Assembly: GCA_016703525.1 (NCBI GenBank)
Contig: JADJBW010000010.1
Location: forward strand, 1-64,000
DNA length: 64,000 nt
From: Actinomycetota bacterium
GTDB taxonomy: Bacteria > Actinomycetota > Acidimicrobiia > Acidimicrobiales > Microtrichaceae
Direction: 5' to 3'
The notes beneath the pieces were generated by a model. The model saw nothing but the letters and a program-made list of their open reading frames with translations, was not told the origin of the DNA and made no database searches. This document shows, piece by piece, positions 7,771 to 18,056 of the stretch. Numbering within the stretch: the stretch's first letter is position 1; every line of letters starts with the position of its first letter. The position numbers and the translations under genes were made by a program.

Positions 7771-9238
7771 ATGTCGTCTCAGCATCGGCGGATCGAACGA
7801 GCACCCCTCTCGGGCAGCGCTGTACCCGGTGAGATGCCGAGCCGCGGCCGGCGACGGCACGGCCCGATCCGGGTGGTCTGCACCATTGCCGCCGTCTGCG
7901 CGTCGACGCTGGCCGTCGGGGTCGACGCCGTCGCCCAGGACGTCGACCCGGCACCGTCGACGACGATCGCCGAGACGCCCGAGTTGGGCCCGACCGGGCC
8001 GGAGGCGACCCCGCCGCCCCGTTCGGCGGGGCCGCCGAGCCCTCCCCCGGCGCCGCCCGCGGCCACCGGGGATCCCGTGGCCGACGGCCGCAACGAACGA
8101 GGTGAGGTCGTCGGGTTCTCCGACGCGCTGGCATCGGTCGAGGTGACCAGCGATCGCTTCGACCTCGCCGACGCGGCGTTGAAGCAGGCGATGGGCAGGC
8201 TTGCGGCGGCCCAGGCCAAGGTCGCCGACGCCACCACTCGGGCGCAGTCCCTGGCCGCGACTCGAGCGGCGCTCGATCAGAGCGCAGTCCGTGCACTGGT
8301 GCGGAAGGCGAAGCTCGATCGGATGAAGGAGGTGTTCCGCCGTCGCGTGCGACTTCGCCGTCGCTCGCCTGGTCGGTCGTATCGACGACGACGTGTATCC
8401 CGACCCCAACGAGACGATCGCGGAGGCGCTGGAGCGGTCGCACGAGGGTTGGCTGGTCGACGAGACGTCCCGCCAGGCGCAGACAGCGCTCGACCACATG
8501 CAGGAGGCGGGGCGGGCGCAGGCGGCGGTGCTCGATTCGCTGCAGGCCCAAATCGCGGACAACACCGCCGACGCGACCCGCGCCGATCGAGACAACGGCG
8601 CCGCGAGCTCCGACGTGAACGCCGCGACCGCGGAACTGCCGGCGCTCACCACGGAGCGCCAGTTGGCTCGCGCCAACACCCTCGTCGGCGGCAGCGACCT
8701 TCCCCTCGTCGCACTCGACGCCTATTGGCGCGCAGCGCAGGCCGCGTCGTCGGACCCCAAGCTCGCGTGCTCGATCGATTGGTGGGCGCTCGCCGGGATC
8801 GGCCGGACGGAGTCGAATCACGGTCGGTACGCCGGCGGCGAGGCTGCGCCCGACGGCCGCGTGACCGAGCCGATCTACGGCATCGCGCTCGATGGAAGCC
8901 GCGGTACCGCCGTGATCCGCGACTCCGACAAGGGAGCGCTTGACGGCGACCCCGGCATCGACCGGGCGGTCGGAGTGATGCAATTCATCCCGAGCACCTG
9001 GAAGCGCTACGGCGCCGATCTGTCGGGCGACGGCATCGCTGATCCTCAGAACGTGTACGACGGCGCCCTGTCGGCGGCGCGGTACCTGTGCGCGACGAGC
9101 AAGGATCTCGTGAACGACGCGGGGCTGAACGCGGCGTACTTCAGCTACAACCACAGCCTCGCCTACGTGTCGACGGTGCTGGCTCGTTCGCGTGCGTATC
9201 AGCAGCTCGGCGTGCCGTCAGCGAACCGGCGGGGCTGA
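7771..9238 (+). CDS. exported lytic murein transglycosylase with coiled coil (one frame break)
   Basis: Cleaves peptidoglycan glycan strands outside the membrane. I chose ATG 7771. A second ATG at 7834 (MPSRGRRRHG) gives a more compact signal peptide ending near AVAQD and may be the true start. After the signal comes a Pro-rich linker, then an Ala-rich heptad region of about 150 residues that looks like coiled coil. The C-terminal domain is an SLT/MltB-like fold: ALAGIGRTESNHGRY with the likely catalytic glutamate, LDGDPGIDRAVGVMQFIPSTW, and AARYLC..NAAYFSYNHS. The frame breaks near 8340-8351. Joining KEVFRRRV to DFAVARLVGRIDDDVYP restores one protein of about 489 residues. Only 6 bp separate its stop from the converging small membrane gene. 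Confidence 0.82.
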
Positions 9239-9244
9239 CCGGGC

Positions 9245-9661
9245 CTACGCCGGGTCGCCGGCCCACACCATCCGGCGGTGCGGCGGGCGGTGGCGGGCCG
9301 CGTCGAGAATCGATTCCACGCGGATGCCGCGTCGAGCAGCGAGCCCGCTGAGCGCCTCGACGTCGAGCCCGGTGCCGAGCGGGACCAGGCAGCCGGTGCC
9401 GTCGTCCTGAGCGAGCAGCGCGAACGCGCTCGCACCGTCGGCGGTCTTCACCGGGGTGCACACCACCTCCACGCTGACGAGCCGCTCCCAGGCGAGGTGC
9501 TCGACCCGCCCGTCGGCCAACTCCCGCGTCACCCCGGCATCGTCGACCGCGAGGCGCACGGTCCGGGCGCCGGCGTGGCGGCTGTCGCGACGCCGCCGTG
9601 CCACCCGCACCACGGCGAACATCACGGCGATCGCGACGAACATCGGGACGAGATCGCGCAT
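9245..9661 (-). CDS. small membrane-anchored protein of unknown function
   Basis: I do not recognise this 138-residue protein. ATG 9661 gives MRDLVPMFVAIAVMF, an N-terminal membrane segment of about 17 residues followed by a cluster of six or more arginines, so the rest should be cytoplasmic. The soluble part has alternating strands (VRLAVDDAGVTREL, VEHLAWERLVSVEVV, FALLAQDDGTGCLVPLG), a pattern like the PH-like domains of bacterial membrane proteins, and a helix EALSGLAARRG. It ends with RMVWAGDPA. It faces the transglycosylase on one side and is divergent from the ABC importer on the other. A link with either is not shown. Confidence 0.65.
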   Translation of the reverse strand: MRDLVPMFVAIAVMFAVVRVARRRRDSRHAGARTVRLAVDDAGVTRELADGRVEHLAWERLVSVEVVCTPVKTADGASAFALLAQDDGTGCLVPLGTGLDVEALSGLAARRGIRVESILDAARHRPPHRRMVWAGDPA

Positions 9662-9863
9662 CGCGGGATGGTAGATGCGGCGGGTGCGAAATCTCCGAAC
9701 CGGGAGCGGCGCGACCATCCGTCGCGGGCGCTACAGTGCGCGCACCGTGTGTCGGGGGTCACGGCCGGCGGGATGCTTCCCGGCGACGTTCCCCCTCATT
9801 CGGAGGCGGCTCGTCCGCCATCGCGTTCACCCGCTCGAGCGGCTCACAACCCGGGAGACCCAC

Positions 9864-11528
9864 ATGCGCATTCGTCATCGAAGGCTCGGCCAGTTCAGCG
9901 CAGCGCTCCTGGCGCTCGCGCTCGCCGCGGGTGCCTGCGGCGGCGACAAGAAGAGCGGAGGTGGCGACGGGAGCGCATCCGGTGAACCCGTCGAGGGTGG
10001 CGAGTTGCGCTACGGCCTCGAGGCCGAGACGAGCGGCGGTTGGTGCCTGGCGGAAAGCCAGCTCGCCGCGGCGGGCATTCAGGTGGCGAACGCCATCTAC
10101 GACCCGCTCACCGCGTTTGACGAGAACCTCACCGCGAAGCCGTACCTCGCCGAGTCGGTGACGCCGAACGCCACGGCGAACGAGTTCACGATCACGCTGC
10201 GCAAGGGCGTGAAGTTCCACGACGGAACCGACCTCACCGCGGAGGTGGTCAAGGAGAACCTCGACCTGCTCCGCGGCGAGAAGACGGCTGTCGAGAAGTA
10301 CGGCCGTGCGCCGCAGTTGACGCCGTTCATGTTCGCTCCGGTGGCGGACGTGACGGTCTCCGATCCGCTCACCGTGGTGGTCACCACCAAGGCGCCGTGG
10401 CCCGCCTTCCCGGACTATCTCGCGAGCGGTCGCTACGGGATGATGGCCAAGGCCCAATACAGCGCGCCGGGCAAGGAGTGCGCCGAGAAGCTCATCGGCA
10501 CCGGCCCCTTCAAGCTCGTGAAGTGGGACCGCGGCAACGAGATGAACCTCGAGAAGAACGGCGACTACTGGCGCAAGGACTCCGAGGGCCGCCAGTTGCC
10601 GTACCTCGACAAGGTCACCTTCGTGCCGATCGAGGGTGGACCGAACCGCTACGACGCTCTCGACGGCGGCACGCTCAACTCGCTCCAGACGTCGTCACAG
10701 GAGGTGTTCGAGTCGATCCAGAGCGACCCCGACCGCTTCTCGTTCTTCGCCGAGAACGGCGGCCACCACGAGGTCGCCTACGGCCTGATGAACGTGCGCG
10801 AGAAGCGCGCCGACGGCTCCGCCAACCCGCTGGCCGACAAGGAGAACCGTCTGCACATGGCGATGGCGATCGACCGGACCCGCCTCAACGACATCAACGC
10901 GAACGGTCAGTTCCGCATCGCCAACGGCCCGTTCGACTCGGAGGTGCCCGGGTACCTCGACGAGTCCGAGCTGAACATCCCGCAGTACGACCCCGAGGCT
11001 GCGGCCCAGTTCTTCAAGGGCAAGAACGTCAAGATTCGTCTCAGCTACGCCATCGACCCGTCGACCGAAGCGGTCGCCAACGAGGTCAAGCGAGGACTCG
11101 AGGCGGCGGGCGTCGAGGTGACGATCGATGCAAAGGATCAGGCGACGCTGATCAGCCAGGCGATCGCCGGCGAGTTCGACACGATCCTGTGGCGGAACCA
11201 CCCGGGCTCCGACCCCGATGGCCAGTACGTCTGGTGGCACAGCGGCTCGGTCGTCAACTTCGGCGGCATCAACGACCCCGCCATCGATGCGGCGCTCGAG
11301 GCCGGACGCATCGAGACCGACCCGGAGAAGCGACGCGCCGAGTACGAGAAGGTCAACAAGGCATTCTCCGACGGCGCGTACAACCTGTGGAACTGGTACA
11401 CCGAGTGGGGTATCGGCACCACGAGCGACGTGAAGAACATCACGAACACCGACCTCCCGGGCGGCGTCAAGGGTGCCGGAATGAACTGGGGTTGGCACTT
11501 CCTGACGGAGACCTGGATCGAGGAGTGA
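9864..11528 (+). CDS. ABC importer substrate-binding lipoprotein, family 5 (peptide/nickel type)
   Basis: Captures the substrate outside the membrane and delivers it to the permeases encoded next. ATG 9864 is preceded by GGAG (about 9853). The leader has RIRHRR, a hydrophobic core and lipobox LAAGAC with the lipidated Cys25, followed by a Gly/Ser-rich tether. The mature part, about 530 residues, has the DppA/OppA fold features: LRYGLEAE, VANAIYDPLTAFDENL, FTITLRKGVKFHDGTDLTAE, GTGPFKLVKW, and WNWYTEWGIG near the end. The ligand could be a peptide or another small solute; the sequence does not decide this. It is the first gene of a five-gene operon, separated from the permeases by a perfect hairpin. 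Confidence 0.93.
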   Translation: MRIRHRRLGQFSAALLALALAAGACGGDKKSGGGDGSASGEPVEGGELRYGLEAETSGGWCLAESQLAAAGIQVANAIYDPLTAFDENLTAKPYLAESVTPNATANEFTITLRKGVKFHDGTDLTAEVVKENLDLLRGEKTAVEKYGRAPQLTPFMFAPVADVTVSDPLTVVVTTKAPWPAFPDYLASGRYGMMAKAQYSAPGKECAEKLIGTGPFKLVKWDRGNEMNLEKNGDYWRKDSEGRQLPYLDKVTFVPIEGGPNRYDALDGGTLNSLQTSSQEVFESIQSDPDRFSFFAENGGHHEVAYGLMNVREKRADGSANPLADKENRLHMAMAIDRTRLNDINANGQFRIANGPFDSEVPGYLDESELNIPQYDPEAAAQFFKGKNVKIRLSYAIDPSTEAVANEVKRGLEAAGVEVTIDAKDQATLISQAIAGEFDTILWRNHPGSDPDGQYVWWHSGSVVNFGGINDPAIDAALEAGRIETDPEKRRAEYEKVNKAFSDGAYNLWNWYTEWGIGTTSDVKNITNTDLPGGVKGAGMNWGWHFLTETWIEE

Positions 11529-11535
11529 TCGCAGC

Positions 11536-11565
11536 GTCGGGGAGGCCGGGTTCGGCCTCCCCGAC
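11536..11565 (+). terminator. perfect 13-bp hairpin after the binding-protein gene
   Basis: GTCGGGGAGGCCG and its exact complement CGGCCTCCCCGAC enclose a GGTT loop, 8 bases after the binding-protein stop and 33 bases before the first permease. There is no T-run. Such hairpins in importer operons commonly reduce read-through or protect the upstream mRNA, so that binding protein is made in excess over the membrane parts. Confidence 0.7.
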
Positions 11566-11598
11566 TGCGACATCGATCCGCCGTACCTGAGGGGTTGC

Positions 11599-12543
11599 AT
11601 GCGAAGTTTCGCCGGGAAGCTCGTTCGTCTCGTCGTCGTCCTGTTGGTTCTGACGATGGTGTCGTTCTTCGCGCAGTCGCTGTTGCCGGGTGATCCGGCA
11701 CAGCTGATCGTGTTGAGCAACGACAAAGCAAAGATCGAAGAGACGCGCCGCGACCTCGGGCTCGACCGTCCGGTCATCGCTCGGTATGTCGACTGGCTCG
11801 GCGACTTCGTCACCGGCGACATGGGCACCTACTACCGCAGCCGGGGCGGCACGCCCGGCGAGAAGGTGGCCGAGGCGCTTCCTACCTCGATCCTGTTGAT
11901 GATCTACTGCCAGATCGTCGCGCTGCTCATCGCGATACCGCTCGGCGTTGTCGCGGCCTATCGGGCCAACTCGCTGTTCGACCGCAGCGCCAACATCGCC
12001 GTGTTCCTGGCGCTGTCGGTGCCCGGCTTCGTCGTCGCCTACCTCCTCAAAAAGTACCTGGCGCTCGACAGCCGGCTGCTCCCCGAGAGCGGGTGGGTCG
12101 CCTTCACCGACGATCCGGCCGAGCACATTCGCCATGCGATCCTGCCGGTCCTCGCGCTCGTGTCGAGCCAGATCGCGGTGTATTTCCGGCTCTTGCGCAG
12201 CGACATGATCGCCACCCTGCAGGAGGACTTCATCACGATGGCGAAGGCCAAGGGTCTGCGGCCGCGGCGCATCCTGTTCCGCCATGCGCTCCGGCCGTCC
12301 AGCCTGACGTTGCTGACGGTCGCCGGGCTGAATGTGGGCACGCTGATCAGCGCGGCGGTGCTGGTGGAGCGCATCTTCAAGGTCCCGGGAATGGGCTATC
12401 TGCTGGTCGAGGGTGTTCTCTCTCGTGAGTACCCCGCCACGCAATCGATGATCGCGCTCATCGGGATCCTGTTCGTGCTCGTCAACTTTGCCGTCGACTC
12501 GCTCTACAGCGTGCTCGATCCGAGGATTCGCCATGCTCGCTGA
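11599..12543 (+). CDS. ABC importer permease, DppB-like
   Basis: First membrane subunit of the importer. It starts at ATG 11599, 314 residues. It has an N-terminal membrane segment (LVRLVVVLLVLTMVSFFAQ), then LLPGDPAQ and DLGLDRPVIARYVDWL, which are DppB-family landmarks, and five further hydrophobic segments. The cytoplasmic EAA loop that contacts the ATPase reads EDFITMAKAKGLRPRRILFR (about 213-232), followed by HALRPSSLTLLT. The protein ends YSVLDPRIRHAR. The last 11 bases overlap the start of the second permease, consistent with coupled translation. Confidence 0.94.
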   Translation: MRSFAGKLVRLVVVLLVLTMVSFFAQSLLPGDPAQLIVLSNDKAKIEETRRDLGLDRPVIARYVDWLGDFVTGDMGTYYRSRGGTPGEKVAEALPTSILLMIYCQIVALLIAIPLGVVAAYRANSLFDRSANIAVFLALSVPGFVVAYLLKKYLALDSRLLPESGWVAFTDDPAEHIRHAILPVLALVSSQIAVYFRLLRSDMIATLQEDFITMAKAKGLRPRRILFRHALRPSSLTLLTVAGLNVGTLISAAVLVERIFKVPGMGYLLVEGVLSREYPATQSMIALIGILFVLVNFAVDSLYSVLDPRIRHAR

Positions 12544-13497
12544 GACGCCGGTGCCGACCACCGAGTCGGCCTCTTCTCGACGCACGCTCGGCGTCGGCGC
12601 GTGGGTCTGCGTCGGTTGGCTCGTGTTGCTCGTGATCGTTGCGCTGGTCGGCCCGTCGCTCGCCGCGGCGCCACTCTCGACCGGTAACCCGGTCACCGAT
12701 GCGTGCGGTTCCGGCGACGGGCTGCCGATCTACGACCCGATCTCGTGCAGCGACCTCAAGGCCAAGTCCGAACAGGCCCGCCCTGACGGCCCGACCACGT
12801 CGCAGTTCACACACCTCCTCGGCGTGGACCGTGGTGGCTGCGACACGCTGTCGCAGGTGCTCATCGGCACGCGGATGACGCTGTTCATCGCGCTGGTGTC
12901 GATCTCGCTCGCCACCCTGATCGGGGAGCGCTCGGCCTGATCGGCGGCTACTACGGGGGCAAGGTCGGCGCGCTCATCTCCGGGGTGTTCGACGTCATGA
13001 TCGCCTTCCCGGCCCTGATCTTGGCGCTGCTCGTCGTGACGTTCTACGCGGCCGAAGACCCGTCGCGGCGTGTGCCCGGCATCATCCTGGCGCTCGTCGT
13101 GGTCGCCACGCCGATCCTCGGCCGTATCGCTCGCGCGGCGACGATCTCCTGGTCGACCCGCGAGTTCGTGACCGCTGCCCGCGCCGTCGGCGCCAAGTCC
13201 GGGCGGATCCTCATACGTGAAGTGCTGCCGAACGTCGCCCCGGCGATGATGTCGATCGCCATGCTCGGCATCGGCATCGTGATCGTGACCGAGGCGAGCC
13301 TGTCGGTGATCGGTCTCGGCGTGCCCGCCGACACCGTGTCGTGGGGGTCGGTCACGGGCGCCGGTGCGGCAGACTTCCGGCACTACTCGCACCTTGTCTT
13401 CGTTCCGGGGGTCGTGATCCTGGTGACCGTGAGCACACTCAACTTCCTGGGGGACGCGCTCCGCCGCAAGTTCGATGTTCGGGAGAGTGTCCTGTGA
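12533..13497 (+). CDS. ABC importer permease, DppC-like (one frame break)
   Basis: Second membrane subunit. ATG 12533 lies inside the end of the first permease gene. The N-terminus carries one membrane segment (AWVCVGWLVLLVIVALVG) and a periplasmic loop of about 75 residues with the DppC-typical FTHLLGVDRGGCDTLSQVL. The frame then stops at 12940 after ISLATLIG, while the next frame supplies ALGLIGGYYGGKVGALISG and the rest. One base missing near 12925 explains this. The EAA loop is EFVTAARAVGAKSGRILIRE (about 216-235). The end, FLGDALRRKFDVRESVL, is normal. About 321 residues when joined. GTG of the next gene overlaps its stop. Confidence 0.9.
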
Positions 13498-14591
13498 GCG
13501 TCCGATCGATCCAACAGCCCGACGACGATGTGGCCGAGGCGGCACGAGGCGGCGTGCTGCTCGACGTCGCGGACCTCGCGGTTCACTTCCGCACGTCGCG
13601 CGGCGTGGTGCGGGCGGTCGACGGCGTGAGCTTCACGCTGCAGCGCGGTCGCACGCTCGGCGTCGTGGGCGAGTCCGGCTCGGGAAAGTCGGTGACCTCC
13701 AAGGCGATCATGGGGCTGTTGCCATCGAGCGGGCGAACCACCACGGGCTCGATACGGTACGAGGGCCGCGAACTCGTGGGCCTCGACGCCAACGGCTATC
13801 GCTCGCTGTGGGGCAGCGAGCTGTCGATGGTGTTCCAGGATCCGATGACATCGTTGAACCCCGTCATGAAGATCGGGCCACAGATCACCGAGTCGCTGCG
13901 GCTCAACCTCGGGATGGACCGCCAGACGGCGAAGGAGACCGCCATCGGCCTGCTCGAGGCCGTGCGGATTCCGGCCCCCGAGAAGCGGTTCAACGAATAC
14001 CCCGGCCAGCTCTCGGGCGGCATGCGCCAGCGCGTCGTCATCGCCGTGGCCCTCGCGTGTGGCCCGAAGCTGCTGTTCGCCGACGAGCCGACCACCGCGC
14101 TCGACGTGACCGTGCAGGCACAGATCCTCGACCTGCTGGCCGATCAGCAGCGGGACCGATTCATGGCGATGGTGCTCGTGACCCACGACCTCGGTGTCGT
14201 CGCCGGACGCGCCGACGAGATCGCGGTGATGTACGCCGGGCGCATCGTCGAGAAGGCGCCGACCCGTTCGCTGTTCACTCGAATGGCGATGCCGTACACC
14301 GAGGCGCTGCTCAACTCGATTCCGCGGCTCAGCGACCCGAGCCACACGAGGCTCGACGCGATCGGCGGCGCGCCGCCCGACCTGGTGTCGCCGCCCCCGG
14401 GGTGCGCGTTCGCGCCGCGTTGCCGCTACGCCCAGGACATCTGCCGCAACGAACGTCCCCCGTTGGTACCGCGCGACGACGATCCCGAGCACCTGTTCGC
14501 ATGCTTCTTCCCGGTCGATTCCGAGGTGGCGCTGTCCATCCGCAACGGCGGAGGAACCGGCGTGAACCTCACCCCCACCGAGGAGTCCTGA
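13494..14591 (+). CDS. ABC importer ATPase, DppD-like
   Basis: Energises the importer. It starts at GTG 13494, overlapping the permease stop (GTGA), 365 residues. Walker A is GESGSGKS (about 57-64), Q-loop FQDPMTSLNPV, signature LSGGMRQR, Walker B LLFADEPTTALD and switch histidine VTHDLGVV. The C-terminal oligopeptide/dipeptide transporter extension has the cysteine pattern CAFAPRCRYAQDIC...ACFF, which in related ATPases binds an iron-sulfur cluster. A separate second ATPase follows one base after its stop. Confidence 0.95.
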   Translation: MSVRSIQQPDDDVAEAARGGVLLDVADLAVHFRTSRGVVRAVDGVSFTLQRGRTLGVVGESGSGKSVTSKAIMGLLPSSGRTTTGSIRYEGRELVGLDANGYRSLWGSELSMVFQDPMTSLNPVMKIGPQITESLRLNLGMDRQTAKETAIGLLEAVRIPAPEKRFNEYPGQLSGGMRQRVVIAVALACGPKLLFADEPTTALDVTVQAQILDLLADQQRDRFMAMVLVTHDLGVVAGRADEIAVMYAGRIVEKAPTRSLFTRMAMPYTEALLNSIPRLSDPSHTRLDAIGGAPPDLVSPPPGCAFAPRCRYAQDICRNERPPLVPRDDDPEHLFACFFPVDSEVALSIRNGGGTGVNLTPTEES

Positions 14592-14592
14592 C

Positions 14593-15609
<1,017 letters not shown>

Positions 15610-15629
15610 CCGTCGCGAGGCGATGCGCG

Positions 15630-16271
15630 TCAGGTGCGCGCCGAGTCCTTCGCCTCGATGGCGCGCCAGCAGTACCAGGCGACGAGCGACCGCGACCCGG
15701 CGAATGGCTCACCGAGTTCGTCGAGGCCGCGCTCGTCGGGAAGCTCGTCGAGGCCCCACGCCCGAGCGAACCCGGCTCGAACGCCGTAGTCGCCCGTCGG
15801 CCAGACGTCGAGCCGGCCGAGAGTGAACATCAGGAACATCTGCGCGGTCCAACGGCCGATCCCCCACACCGCTGTGACGAGCTCGATGACCGCCTCGTCG
15901 TCGAGGCGGCCGACGCGACCGAGCGGCAGCAGGCCGGATGCGGAACGCTCCGCCAGGTCGAGCACCGCCCTCGTCTTCGAGCCCGACAGCCCGCAGGCGC
16001 GCAGGCGGTCCGGCCCGGCAGCGAGGAGCCCCGCATCGGTCACCGGGTCCGACCCGGCGGCCTCGCACACTCGGCTCCAGATGGTGGCCGCGGCCCGCCC
16101 GTTGAGCTGCTGATAGGCGATCGACTCGGCGAGGTCGTGGAATCGCTTGGCCGCCGGAGCCGGCGACGGGAGCTGACAGGGGCCATGGCGGCGCATCAGG
16201 TCGTCGAGCACCGGATCCCTCGACCACAGCGCGGTCTCGGCGTCGATCAGCGCCTGGCGACGGCGGGTCAC
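15630..16271 (-). CDS. alkA: DNA-3-methyladenine glycosylase II (HhH-GPD family)
   Basis: Base-excision repair enzyme removing alkylated purines. I start it at GTG 16271 (VTRRRQALIDAETALW), giving 213 residues, the usual size of the stand-alone domain. AYQQLNGRAAATIW matches the QQxS-type substrate helix. The helix-hairpin-helix is CGLSGSKTRAVLDLA with GIGRWTAQMFL (about 137-147). The catalytic aspartate is in VWPTGDYGVR (Asp161). The open frame extends much further upstream, but that part runs antisense through the acyl-CoA synthetase and has no family features. It is divergent from the synthetase gene. Confidence 0.88.
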   Translation of the reverse strand: MTRRRQALIDAETALWSRDPVLDDLMRRHGPCQLPSPAPAAKRFHDLAESIAYQQLNGRAAATIWSRVCEAAGSDPVTDAGLLAAGPDRLRACGLSGSKTRAVLDLAERSASGLLPLGRVGRLDDEAVIELVTAVWGIGRWTAQMFLMFTLGRLDVWPTGDYGVRAGFARAWGLDELPDERGLDELGEPFAGSRSLVAWYCWRAIEAKDSART

Positions 16272-16382
16272 CGGCGGGTCCCATGGGTCGGCCGCATGCC
16301 GTCCAGCCTGCCACGGCCAGCGCCACGGGGACCGCCGCAGCCATCGGACCGGACCACTCGACGGGTCGTAATGTCGCCACCG

Positions 16383-18056
16383 ATGGAGCTGAATCTCGCT
16401 GACGTGCTCGAGGGGATTGCGTTCGCCGCGCCGGAGCGCGAGGCGCTCGTGGTGGGCGACAGGCGCTTCACATGGGGTGAGCTGTGGAGCCGCACCGCGC
16501 GGTTCGGGGAATGGCTGACCTCGCTCGACCTCGGCCTGCGGAGCGACCCGGCGACGACGATCGGCTGGCGTTCGCCCCACGATCACGTTGCCCTCATGAT
16601 GCGAAACGGGTCGCCGTACCTGGAGTCGATGGTGGGCGCGTTCGCGGCTCGCTGCGCGCCCGTCAACGTCAACTACCGCTATCGCGACGACGAGCTGTCG
16701 CACGTGCTGACCGACTCGGCGAGTCGCGTCGCCGTGGTCGACGGCGAGTTCGCCGAACGGGTCGCCGCGATCCGCGACGAGCTGCCGCACCTGGAGGTGC
16801 TGGTGCAGGTGGACGACGGATCGGGCGCGGAGCTGGCGCCCGGGGCGCTTCGGTACGAGGACGTGCTCGATTCCGTCGACGCACCGGAACGGCCCGTGGG
16901 CGGACGCTCGGGCGACGACCGCTACGTCTGCTACACGGGCGGAACGACGGGCCTTCCAAAGGCGGTCATGTGGCGCCAGGCCGACTTCCTCGTCGCCGCG
17001 TTGGGCGTGTCGCCGGCTCCGCTCGCGGATGTCGTCGCAGCTGCGCGGCGCTCGTCGCTGCGGGCGCTGCCCGCTCCCCCGTTCATGCACGGCGCGGCGC
17101 ATTGGAACGCGTTCGCCGCGTGGGTCTCGGGCGGAGCCGTCGTGTTGCCGCGCTCGCCCGGACACCTCGACCCCGCGGACGTGTGGTCGACCGTGGAACG
17201 CGAGGCGGTCACGTCGCTGCTCGTCGTGGGCGACGCGTTCGCGGTGCCCCTGATCGACGAACTCGTCGCCGCCGAGGCGCGCGGGCGGCCGTACCGGCTC
17301 GGGTCGTTGCGCCAGCTCCTGAGTGGTGGCGCCGTGTTGAGCGCGCACGTGCGCGCCGAGGTGCTGCACCGCGTGCCCGAGTTGGTGATCGTCGACGTGC
17401 TCGGGTCGTCGGAGAGCGGCCGTCAGGCCGTGTCGCGGGTGCGGGCCGGTGACGACGCATCGCCCGCAGCCGGCAGTTTCGTTCCCGAGCCAGCGACGAC
17501 CGTGCTCGATGCCGACCGCGCCTCGGTGCTGCCGCGGGACGATCGCCGCGTCGGCTGGCTCGCGCAGTCGGGCCGGGTGCCGCTCGGCTACCTCAACGAC
17601 GCCGAGCGCACGGCGCAGACCTTCCCGACCGTGGGCGGCTGCCGCTACGCCGTCCCCGGCGACCGGGCCCGATGGCGTGACGACGGTTCGGTCGAGTTGC
17701 TCGGGCGCGACTCGGTGTGCATCAACACCGGCGGGGAGAAGGTGTTCGCCGAGGAGGTCGAGTCGGTCGTCCGATCGCACCCGGCGGTCTTCGATGCGGT
17801 CGTGTGCGGCCGACCGTCGCCCCGCTGGGGGCAGGAGATCGTCGCCATAGCTGCGCTTCGGCCAGGCGAAGCACTTTCGCTCGACGAGCTCGTCACCCAC
17901 ACCCGCGCCCGCCTCGCGGACTTCAAGGCGCCGAAGGCGCTGGTGCTGGTGGGGCGCGTGCTGCGAAGCCCGTCGGGTAAGGCCGACTACGCGTGGGCGA
18001 GGTCGGTCGCCTCGGGCGACTCGTCGCCGGTGGCGACCGACGGACCGACCGGCTGA
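16383..18056 (+). CDS. acyl-CoA synthetase / AMP-binding ligase (FadD-like)
   Basis: ATP-dependent activation of a carboxylic acid to an acyl-adenylate and then acyl-CoA. I start at ATG 16383 (MELNLADVLEGIA). ATG 16371 is four codons upstream and possible. 557 residues. ANL superfamily motifs: P-loop YTGGTTGLPK (184-193), substrate-pocket segment LPAPPFMHGAAHW, GSSESG (A5), and VCINTGGEKVFAEEVE (A8 hinge). The catalytic lysine of the C-terminal domain is in SPSGKADY. The 3' end overlaps the end of the AftD-like gene on the opposite strand by 70 bp. No operon partner is evident. Fatty acid is the likely substrate class, but the pocket does not reveal chain length. Confidence 0.92.
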   Translation: MELNLADVLEGIAFAAPEREALVVGDRRFTWGELWSRTARFGEWLTSLDLGLRSDPATTIGWRSPHDHVALMMRNGSPYLESMVGAFAARCAPVNVNYRYRDDELSHVLTDSASRVAVVDGEFAERVAAIRDELPHLEVLVQVDDGSGAELAPGALRYEDVLDSVDAPERPVGGRSGDDRYVCYTGGTTGLPKAVMWRQADFLVAALGVSPAPLADVVAAARRSSLRALPAPPFMHGAAHWNAFAAWVSGGAVVLPRSPGHLDPADVWSTVEREAVTSLLVVGDAFAVPLIDELVAAEARGRPYRLGSLRQLLSGGAVLSAHVRAEVLHRVPELVIVDVLGSSESGRQAVSRVRAGDDASPAAGSFVPEPATTVLDADRASVLPRDDRRVGWLAQSGRVPLGYLNDAERTAQTFPTVGGCRYAVPGDRARWRDDGSVELLGRDSVCINTGGEKVFAEEVESVVRSHPAVFDAVVCGRPSPRWGQEIVAIAALRPGEALSLDELVTHTRARLADFKAPKALVLVGRVLRSPSGKADYAWARSVASGDSSPVATDGPTG

